From: Candidatus Saccharimonadota bacterium
Lineage (GTDB): Bacteria; Patescibacteriota; Saccharimonadia; Saccharimonadales; Saccharimonadaceae
Assembly (NCBI GenBank): GCA_017652715.1
Contig: JAGCAL010000058.1
Coordinates: 1 to 6,005, forward strand
Direction of reading: 5' to 3'
DNA: 6,005 nt
Both the position numbers and the translations under genes were made by a program. The notes under the pieces were generated by a model. That model worked only from the letters and a program-made list of their open reading frames with translations, was not told the DNA's origin and ran no database searches. Each line of letters opens with the position of its first letter. Position 1 is the first letter of the stretch. Positions 1-4,989 of this stretch are shown piece after piece.

Positions 1-1649
1 CTTCAAGGTCCAAAGAACACTCAGTGAGTAAACCCTGGCCCCCACAAAAAACCGAACAATATTTAGAAAACTGCGAAATTCCGCTGAATCAAGCCCAGAA
101 AAATGCGCTTAAAGGCCTCCAGGAGGCTCCAGAAGGCACGAAATTGCTGTTTGGCGTGACTGGTAGCGGAAAAACTAATGTTTATCTCAAAATGGCTGTA
201 AATGCCTTTAAACGGCAAAATTCTACGATACTTTTAGTGCCGGAAATCGCCTTAACGAGCCAACTTGTTCGGGTTTTTCGGAAGGTTTTTGGCCGGAATG
301 TTGTATTAATTCACTCTCGGCAAACGGAAGCCGAAAGACATATGATTTTCAATTCCCTTTTTGAAACAAAAGAGGCGAAAATCATAATCGGTCCGCGTTC
401 CGCCCTGTTTGCACCGCTTTCTAATCTTGGCTTGATTATAATTGATGAGGAGCACGAAACTTCTTATTATCAAGAAAATGCGCCGAGATATTCCGCCATC
501 AGGGTCGCTAGCTTAATTGCAAAAAAGCTAAAAATCCCCCTAATTTTAGGTTCTGCTACCCCGACAATAGAAGACTATTATCTCGCTCAGCAAAAAAATA
601 CTTTAGTGGAACTTAAAGAGAAAGCTAAACCGACCGTAGCCCCGAAAATACAGATAATAGACTTTAAAGACCGTAATGATTTTTCCAGGAATCGCTATTT
701 TTGTAATACTCTTCTTGAGAGTATTACGGAAAACCTAAAACAGAGGCGACAGACCTTGATTTTTCATAATCGACGAGGGTCGGCACCTCTTACTATCTGC
801 GAAGAATGCGGAGAAGAAATTGTCTGTCCGAACTGTTTTCTACCTCTTACGCTTCACGCCGATAAATATGAGTTAGTCTGCCATACCTGTGAATATAATG
901 AAAAAGTGCCGACGAATTGTCCGAAATGTGGCCATGCTGGGGTATTACATAAGGGGTTCGGCACTAAACTACTAGAGTCGGAACTGAGGAAGCTCTTCCC
1001 TGAGGCTCGCGTGGCGCGGTTTGACGCCGATAATAAGAGAGACGAGGGGTTAGATGTAGTATATAACGAAGTTAGGAACGGAAAGATAGATATTTTGGTC
1101 GGGACGCAAACTCTCGCTAAGGGGTTGGATCTACCGAAGCTTGCTACGGTTGGGGTAGTACAGGCCGATGCTGGGCTTTCGCTCCCTGATTATGCCGCCG
1201 AGGAACGAACCTTCCAGCTCCTAACCCAGGTAATCGGCCGAGTTGGGCGCGGCCACTCTGATAAAGCTGAGGTGATAATTCAGACTTTCCGCCCCGAGCA
1301 TGAGATTTTACGGTATGCTACATCTGGCGATTATGAGGGTGCAGCAAAATATTTATTAGAGAAACGCCGCCGAGCCGGATTTCCGCCTTATAGATTCGTT
1401 GCGAAACTAGAGATAATCTTAAAAACCGAGAGTCTGGTAATTAAAAAAATCCGAGAAACCGCGGACAGATTATCTAAAGATAAGGAGCTGGTTGTTTCCC
1501 CGCCGGAGCCAGCTTTTCATGAGCGTACAATCCATGGCTACGCTTGGCAACTTATTGTGAGGGCTAGGTCGCGGAAGAAATTGGTTGCTTCCCTAGGAAA
1601 TCTCGACCCGAATTTCAAAATAACCTTTGATCCGCCGTCGCTACTTTAG
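1..1649 (+). CDS. priA: Primosomal protein N' (replication restart helicase PriA), 5'-partial
   Basis: PriA is the superfamily 2 DNA helicase that recognises stalled forks and starts reloading of the replicative helicase. Numbering from the GTG at 24, the visible part shows Walker A GVTGSGKT (44-51), the DEEH box (141-144), GSATP (176-180), eight zinc-binding cysteines in four CxxC pairs (C259/262, C268/271, C286/289, C299/302), the VGTQTLAKG segment (359-367) and motif VI QVIGRVGR (402-409; most PriA proteins have GRAGR). The C-terminus ends in the family-like FDPPSLL, so the 3' end is intact. The frame stays open upstream of the GTG to the window edge, and about 540 residues is short of the usual 650-730. 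The N-terminal DNA-binding domain therefore probably lies outside and the GTG is probably internal. The last 9 nt overlap the convergent regulator gene. The identification is very secure; only the start is unknown. Confidence 0.96.
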   Translation, partial: SRSKEHSVSKPWPPQKTEQYLENCEIPLNQAQKNALKGLQEAPEGTKLLFGVTGSGKTNVYLKMAVNAFKRQNSTILLVPEIALTSQLVRVFRKVFGRNVVLIHSRQTEAERHMIFNSLFETKEAKIIIGPRSALFAPLSNLGLIIIDEEHETSYYQENAPRYSAIRVASLIAKKLKIPLILGSATPTIEDYYLAQQKNTLVELKEKAKPTVAPKIQIIDFKDRNDFSRNRYFCNTLLESITENLKQRRQTLIFHNRRGSAPLTICEECGEEIVCPNCFLPLTLHADKYELVCHTCEYNEKVPTNCPKCGHAGVLHKGFGTKLLESELRKLFPEARVARFDADNKRDEGLDVVYNEVRNGKIDILVGTQTLAKGLDLPKLATVGVVQADAGLSLPDYAAEERTFQLLTQVIGRVGRGHSDKAEVIIQTFRPEHEILRYATSGDYEGAAKYLLEKRRRAGFPPYRFVAKLEIILKTESLVIKKIRETADRLSKDKELVVSPPEPAFHERTIHGYAWQLIVRARSRKKLVASLGNLDPNFKITFDPPSLL

Positions 1650-2210
1650 GATTCCAGCTAGACGCCTTGGCGATGTTTTAGTTAGATACATGATATCGTT
1701 TAGAGCTTGGTCTATCCCCTCAATAGAAAAATTGGTTTTTGACCAGATTTCGATTATGCTTAAAACTTCGTTTTGATAGATACCGTATAGTTTGTTCGTA
1801 TCTGTTGCTAGATTCCATTCCGATAGAATACGCTCTTTAATTTTCAACAACATTTTCTCAATGACATCTTTATGTCCGTCCCTAAAAAGAGCGGTAAAAG
1901 TTACCTTATTGTTATGGATAAATAACAGAGTACGAAAAAAGACGGTCCGAAGTTCCGTCTTATTGTTCGAAAGAAGCCTTTTTAGCTTGCGCCTATATAT
2001 TCTGAGCAGGTATTGCTCGTAATCATTAGAGATAAACCGCGGAGCGGGGTGGTGACGATAGAGAGTAGAGCGCGAGATATGAGCCTTTTTCGCGATAGTT
2101 TTAGCCGTTCTTAAATCCGAAAGTCGGTAGTAGGCTATGAAGATAGTTCTTTCGGTAGCTTTGAATTTTTTGTTTGCCATCCTCTTCTCTGTTAGCCCAC
2201 TACTTTTCAT
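1641..2210 (-). CDS. TetR/AcrR-family transcriptional regulator
   Basis: This is a 189-residue protein (179 if the internal Met11, ATG at 2178-2180, is the start) with an N-terminal TetR-type helix-turn-helix. The segment at residues 34-54 carries AKKAHISRSTLYRHH, matching the family pattern A..AGVS.ST.Y.HF, and is followed by an all-helical C-terminal part of the size expected for a ligand-binding and dimerisation domain. TetR proteins usually repress their own gene and the divergent neighbour until a small ligand binds. Here the neighbour is a bile salt hydrolase 89 nt away, so bile acid sensing is a natural but unproven guess. Start choice: a promoter-like -10 ends 8 nt before the first ATG, which fits a nearly leaderless mRNA. 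The second ATG is preceded directly by AGAGG, poor spacing for a ribosome binding site, yet its N-terminus (MANKKFKATE) looks more typical. Rough hand counts give GC in the upper 30s, lower than the neighbours. Its stop lies inside priA. Confidence 0.85.
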   Translation of the reverse strand: MKSSGLTEKRMANKKFKATERTIFIAYYRLSDLRTAKTIAKKAHISRSTLYRHHPAPRFISNDYEQYLLRIYRRKLKRLLSNNKTELRTVFFRTLLFIHNNKVTFTALFRDGHKDVIEKMLLKIKERILSEWNLATDTNKLYGIYQNEVLSIIEIWSKTNFSIEGIDQALNDIMYLTKTSPRRLAGILK

Positions 2211-2258
2211 CCCCTTTTATGATAGGGTATTTTCAGATTTTGCGCAAGTAAAAGTAGT
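2199..2258. repeat. 9-bp inverted repeat flanking the divergent promoters (possible regulator half-sites)
   Basis: ACTACTTTT at 2199-2207 and its exact reverse complement AAAAGTAGT at 2250-2258 are separated by 42 nt. One arm lies in the first codons of the TetR gene. The other lies in the spacer of the hydrolase promoter, where a bound repressor would block transcription. A 9-bp match in an AT-rich stretch this short can arise by chance, so the operator role is only a suggestion. The 8-bp palindrome TTGCGCAA at 2240-2247 is the competing candidate core. Confidence 0.25.
2219..2247 (-). promoter_or_regulatory. Putative sigma70-type promoter of the TetR-family gene
   Basis: Read on the minus strand: TTGCGC (2247-2242), a 17-nt spacer, then TATCAT (2224-2219). 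Only 8 nt separate the -10 box from the ATG at 2210, so transcription would begin at or just before that ATG. The mRNA would be leaderless for the long start, or have a leader of about 30 nt for the ATG at 2180. Its -35 box overlaps that of the divergent hydrolase promoter. This is inferred from hexamer matches only. Confidence 0.5.
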
Positions 2259-2269
2259 TATGGTAAAAT
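2240..2269 (+). promoter_or_regulatory. Putative promoter of the bile salt hydrolase gene
   Basis: TTGCGC (2240-2245) lies 18 nt before TAAAAT (2264-2269). The -10 is preceded by TGG, giving an extended -10 (TGGTAAAAT). Transcription would start near 2276 and give a leader of about 24 nt that carries the ribosome binding site. TACAAT at 2273-2278 is an alternative -10 without a good -35. The -35 sits on the palindrome TTGCGCAA (2240-2247) shared with the promoter on the other strand. Confidence 0.5.
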
Positions 2270-2286
2270 AGATACAATCATTAACA

Positions 2287-2294
2287 AAAGGAGG
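2287..2294 (+). promoter_or_regulatory. Strong Shine-Dalgarno of the bile salt hydrolase
   Basis: AAAGGAGG ends 5 nt before the ATG at 2300. It is the best ribosome binding site in the window and fixes the start codon. That matters because cysteine 2 must become the N-terminal nucleophile once Met1 is removed. Confidence 0.85.
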
Positions 2295-2299
2295 CAAAA

Positions 2300-3247
2300 A
2301 TGTGCACGGGCGCGAGATTCAGCGACAGTGAAGGTAATATGTATTTTGGGCGAAACCTGGATTGGTCTACCCCTTATGGGCAGAAGGTCGTGGTAACTCC
2401 GCGTGGTTATAAGTATAAAACCGCATTTTTAGGCGAAAACGCTAATTCCCCTGCTTTAATCGGAATGGGGATTATCGCTGAAAATACTCCGCTTTACTTT
2501 GATTGTGCCAATGAGAATGGTTTAGCGATTGCCGGGTTAAACTTCCCTGGCTATGCTAAATATGAAGAGGCGCCGGTTGACGGAAAAACTAATGTCGCGG
2601 CTTACGAGTTTCCGCTCTGGGTTGCGCTGAATTTTAATACCGTTGACGAAGCTGAGAAAGCCCTGAAAAATGTCGCGGTTGTGGCGAAGCCGATTAATGA
2701 TAAGTACCCTGTTTCGCAGCTCCATTGGATCATTGGCGACGCGAAACGTTCTATCGTCGTAGAATATACCGAGAGAGGTATGGAAATTTTCAAAAATGAT
2801 GTAGACATCTTAACTAACCAGCCTGGATATGGTTGGCATAAAGAGAATCTTCGTAATTACATGAATCTCTTCCCGCAGATGCCGAAAGAGATAAAGTGGA
2901 ACAAAGCGACGATGACGGCTTTCGGGTCTGGGTCTCTGATGCGAGGACTGCCGGGCGATTATTATTCCCCGTCGCGATTCGTCAGAGTGGCATATCTTAA
3001 TACGCACTATCCGATGCAGTCAGACGAAGCCTCGAACGTATCGCGACTTTTCCATACTCTTACTGGGGTCGCGATGATTGATGGGGCGGCAGCAATGGGT
3101 GATGGCGCTTTTGAGAAGACTATCTATACCGGAGGCTATTCTACTCGGACAAAGACTTACTACTATAATACCTACGAGGATCCGGCAATTAAGTCGGTAG
3201 CGATGAGCGACTGCGATTTAGACTCGGCTGAGCTGATTGAAAAATAA
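2300..3247 (+). CDS. bsh: Bile salt hydrolase (choloylglycine hydrolase family, Ntn hydrolase)
   Basis: This enzyme cleaves the amide bond of glycine- or taurine-conjugated bile salts using an N-terminal cysteine exposed after Met1 removal. The 315-residue length is typical of the family. Expected catalytic and binding residues are all visible: C2 in MCTGARF, R18 and D21 in FGRNLDW, N81 in GLNFPGY, N173 in LTNQPGY, and R226 in SPSRFVR. Asn rather than Tyr at 81 favours a bile salt hydrolase over a penicillin V acylase. There is no signal peptide or membrane segment, so the enzyme should be cytoplasmic, and no bile salt transporter is present in the window. From memory, the MCTGxRFSDxEGNxYFGRN start, YFDCANE, NVSRLFHTL and the YxDPAI region are closest to Bifidobacterium enzymes and less like Lactobacillus ones. 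A divergent TetR-type gene suggests inducible expression. Related activities (penicillin V or acyl-homoserine lactone hydrolysis, bile acid amine conjugation) cannot be excluded from sequence. Def starts 19 nt downstream. Confidence 0.93.
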   Translation: MCTGARFSDSEGNMYFGRNLDWSTPYGQKVVVTPRGYKYKTAFLGENANSPALIGMGIIAENTPLYFDCANENGLAIAGLNFPGYAKYEEAPVDGKTNVAAYEFPLWVALNFNTVDEAEKALKNVAVVAKPINDKYPVSQLHWIIGDAKRSIVVEYTERGMEIFKNDVDILTNQPGYGWHKENLRNYMNLFPQMPKEIKWNKATMTAFGSGSLMRGLPGDYYSPSRFVRVAYLNTHYPMQSDEASNVSRLFHTLTGVAMIDGAAAMGDGAFEKTIYTGGYSTRTKTYYYNTYEDPAIKSVAMSDCDLDSAELIEK

Positions 3248-3250
3248 ATA

Positions 3251-3259
3251 TGCTATAAT
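3251..3259 (+). promoter_or_regulatory. Extended -10 promoter of def, predicting a leaderless mRNA
   Basis: TGCTATAAT is a perfect extended -10 (TGN plus consensus TATAAT at 3254-3259) in the 19-nt gap after the hydrolase stop. Only 7 nt separate it from the def ATG at 3267. Start sites normally lie about 7 nt past the -10, so the transcript should begin at or next to the A of the ATG. There is no Shine-Dalgarno in the gap, in keeping with leaderless translation. No good -35 is found 16-18 nt upstream; TTGAAA at 3237-3242 is only 11 nt away. Confidence 0.65.
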
Positions 3260-3266
3260 ATAAGAT

Positions 3267-3839
3267 ATGAAAATTATTACTACCCCTGATCCGAGACTAA
3301 GGGAGAAATCTGAGAAGGTCGGAAAAATCGATGACGAGATTTTAGGCGTTATTGCCGATATGCGAAAGTTATCGCTAGATTGGGAAAAAGATCATCCCTA
3401 TGAACTTTCTGCCGCGATGGCTGCTCCCCAGATGGGAGTAAATAAACGGATTATCATCGTGCGCGATGACATGGAAGATAAAGGTAAAGCGACTTTTACT
3501 GCTCTGATAAATCCAGAGGTAATAAAGGCCGAAGGAAAGACGAAAAGCGACTTCGAGGGATGCCTTTCGGTTCCCTTTATCTATGGGAAAGTCCCGCGCG
3601 CTACTAAGGTCCGAATTAAGGCTAAGCTGGAGGACGGAACAGAAGTGCGTATTAAGGCGACAGATGAGCTAGCCCGTACGCTATTACACGAAATCGACCA
3701 TCTGAACGGAGTATTGTTTATCGATCATATTAAAGACGAGAAGGATGCTTTTTATGAGATGGATGATAAGGGCGACCTTGTGCCGGTAGATTATGATAAA
3801 AAAATTGCAGGTAATAAAGAATTATTCCCTGACGACTAA
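3267..3839 (+). CDS. def: Peptide deformylase
   Basis: This metalloenzyme removes the formyl group from the N-terminal fMet of nascent proteins at the ribosome. At 190 residues it is of normal length. Motif 2 EGCLSVP (97-103, metal ligand C99) and motif 3 HEIDH (141-145, ligands H141 and H145, catalytic E142) are intact. Motif 1 is unusual: SAAMAAPQ (48-55) stands where most enzymes have GxGLAAPQ, so both glycines are replaced, though the glutamine Q55 that contacts the reaction centre is kept. The acidic C-terminal tail after about residue 155 is not part of the core. The gene is followed by fmt, which makes the formylated substrate, with a Shine-Dalgarno overlapping the def stop, so the two are co-transcribed and probably translationally coupled. 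It can also be read from its own extended -10 promoter and by read-through from the hydrolase gene. Confidence 0.95.
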   Translation: MKIITTPDPRLREKSEKVGKIDDEILGVIADMRKLSLDWEKDHPYELSAAMAAPQMGVNKRIIIVRDDMEDKGKATFTALINPEVIKAEGKTKSDFEGCLSVPFIYGKVPRATKVRIKAKLEDGTEVRIKATDELARTLLHEIDHLNGVLFIDHIKDEKDAFYEMDDKGDLVPVDYDKKIAGNKELFPDD

Positions 3840-3843
3840 GGAG
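3838..3843 (+). promoter_or_regulatory. fmt ribosome binding site overlapping the def stop
   Basis: AAGGAG begins within the def TAA stop (3837-3839) and ends 4 nt before the fmt ATG at 3848. This suggests ribosomes finishing def can restart on fmt, keeping formylase and deformylase output linked. Confidence 0.75.
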
Positions 3844-3847
3844 ATTA

Positions 3848-4624
3848 ATGGAAAAAATTATCTTTTTCGGAAACGGACCGCTGGCAAATTATGCCCTGGA
3901 GGTTCTATGGGGTAGTTTCGAGGTGGTTTTTCACGCTAGAACACGCGAGGATTTAGAAAAAGCGTGCGAAATTAAAAGAGAGAATCCAGAGATTCATGGG
4001 GTTTTGGCTTCTTTCGGAGTTCTAATCCCAACATCGGTACTCGAAGTATTTGAGCCGGAAGGGATTTTAAATATTCACCCTTCCCTACTTCCCGCTTATC
4101 GAGGGGCTTCGCCGATAGAGAGTGCGATTTTAGCTGGGGATTCAGATTTTTCGGTCTCTGTTATGAAACTAGTAAAAGCGATGGATGCCGGACCAATTTA
4201 TCATCAAGAAACTTTGACCGGTTTACCGTTTAATAAAGATGAGATTTACAGGGCTTTAGCAGAGGCCGGCGCAAAATGGCTATGTGATAACCTGACGAAT
4301 TTGCCGGAACCGACATTACAAGATGACAAAAAGGCTACTTTTTGTGGGAAATTAGATAAATCTATGTCCCGGCTTACCCCTGAAACTGACACAGCGGAGC
4401 AGACTTTAAGAAAAATCGTGGCATTCCAGGTCTACCCTAAGCCAAAATATGCGTTTTACGGCCAAAATTGCATCATTTTAGACGCGCATATGCTTAAATC
4501 GGGTGAGAAGGCGGATTTAGAATTGCCATGCGCTGACGGCCAAATACTCGCGATTGACAGGCTTCAGCCCGAAGGTCGCAAAGCAATGGACGCCAAAGCG
4601 TTCTTGAACGGGTATAGGAAATAA
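3848..4624 (+). CDS. fmt: Methionyl-tRNA formyltransferase, short form
   Basis: This enzyme transfers a formyl group from 10-formyltetrahydrofolate to initiator Met-tRNA. The Rossmann-like N-terminal domain has the family signature: N75 and H77 in NIHPSLLPAYRG (75-86) and D113 in MDAGP, the three catalytic residues with the same 38-residue spacing between N and D as in the E. coli enzyme. The C-terminal tRNA-binding barrel is recognisable from GKLDKSMSRL (167-176) to the terminal GRKAMDAKAFLNGYR. At 258 residues it is about 55 shorter than E. coli Fmt. About 30 of these are missing before the catalytic Asn, where E. coli has the loop (about residues 34-49) that inserts into the initiator tRNA acceptor end. 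The gene is coupled to def upstream and ends 13 nt from the convergent DUF5663-like gene. Other formyltransferases of this fold, such as PurN, are unlikely because the C-terminal tRNA domain is present. Confidence 0.93.
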   Translation: MEKIIFFGNGPLANYALEVLWGSFEVVFHARTREDLEKACEIKRENPEIHGVLASFGVLIPTSVLEVFEPEGILNIHPSLLPAYRGASPIESAILAGDSDFSVSVMKLVKAMDAGPIYHQETLTGLPFNKDEIYRALAEAGAKWLCDNLTNLPEPTLQDDKKATFCGKLDKSMSRLTPETDTAEQTLRKIVAFQVYPKPKYAFYGQNCIILDAHMLKSGEKADLELPCADGQILAIDRLQPEGRKAMDAKAFLNGYRK

Positions 4625-4637
4625 CTATCTAGGCGGA

Positions 4638-4931
4638 TTAAGCGCCGACCAGCTTAGCACGGTTAGCGCGGATTTCTTCTTTCATCTCATTAATCGTACG
4701 GTTAACAATCTCGCGATAATCCGGACGATTTTTCTCTAGCCATTTCGCAGCTTCTTCTTGGTCGGTAATCATATCAAATTCATTTAGCTGCGCCTCAGTC
4801 AGACCGCGAGAAATTCGCTCACCAATTCTTACCTCCAGTTCTTCCTGTACATAATCTAAGAATTTTTGTTTTTCAGCTTCCGGCATCGCCGATAGTCCCA
4901 TCTCTTGTAAAAACTGTTCGTCAAATTGCAT
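4638..4931 (-). CDS. Small DUF5663-like protein of unknown function
   Basis: The product is a 97-residue, highly charged protein, probably all-helical, without a signal peptide or membrane segment. The pattern FLQEMGL..MPEAEKQKFL (near 7-25), ERISRGLTEAQLNEFD (38-53) and WLEKNRPDYREIV (64-76) resembles the short DUF5663 proteins that I recall as common in Saccharibacteria and other Patescibacteria. No biochemical role is known to me. The start is well supported by AAGGAG 8 nt upstream and a TGTTATAAT promoter box. It lies just downstream of infB on the same strand, so it may be read both from its own promoter and by read-through. Its end faces the fmt end across 13 nt. Confidence 0.8.
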   Translation of the reverse strand: MQFDEQFLQEMGLSAMPEAEKQKFLDYVQEELEVRIGERISRGLTEAQLNEFDMITDQEEAAKWLEKNRPDYREIVNRTINEMKEEIRANRAKLVGA

Positions 4932-4939
4932 TTTATATT

Positions 4940-4961
4940 CTCCTTACGGTTGATTATAACA
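4940..4961 (-). promoter_or_regulatory. Promoter -10 and ribosome binding site of the DUF5663-like gene
   Basis: On the minus strand an extended -10, TGTTATAAT (4961-4953), is followed by AAGGAG (4945-4940), which ends 8 nt before the ATG at 4931. The predicted leader is only about 15 nt. A -35 is weak (TTGGTT, 4979-4974, with a short 15-nt spacer). The box occupies the gap after the infB stop, so the small gene appears able to be expressed separately from infB. Confidence 0.6.
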
Positions 4962-4989
4962 CACGAGCGTATAAACCAATAAATTGTTT

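Noticed and set aside
24..26. GTG as the true priA start
   Set aside because: The frame is open to the window edge, no good ribosome binding site precedes it, and the family needs a further N-terminal domain.
1792..2022. 76-residue reading frame on the plus strand inside the regulator gene
   Set aside because: Shadow of the TetR gene on the other strand, with no ribosome binding site and no recognisable motif.
2537..3007. Three minus-strand frames of 62-68 residues within the hydrolase gene
   Set aside because: They are antisense to a well-supported enzyme gene and lack start signals or family features.
2300..3247. Penicillin V acylase instead of bile salt hydrolase
   Set aside because: Asn81 and the YFDCANE and LTNQPGY context match bile salt hydrolases; acylases of this family usually have Tyr near position 82. 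Side activities remain possible.
1641..3247. Mobile element carrying the regulator-hydrolase pair
   Set aside because: No transposase, integrase, terminal inverted repeats or target duplications were found at either boundary.
4632..4646. GGCG/CGCC hairpin with a 7-nt loop at the fmt/DUF5663 convergent ends, a possible bidirectional terminator
   Set aside because: The stem is only 4 bp with no T run on either strand, and it overlaps the last codons of the small gene.
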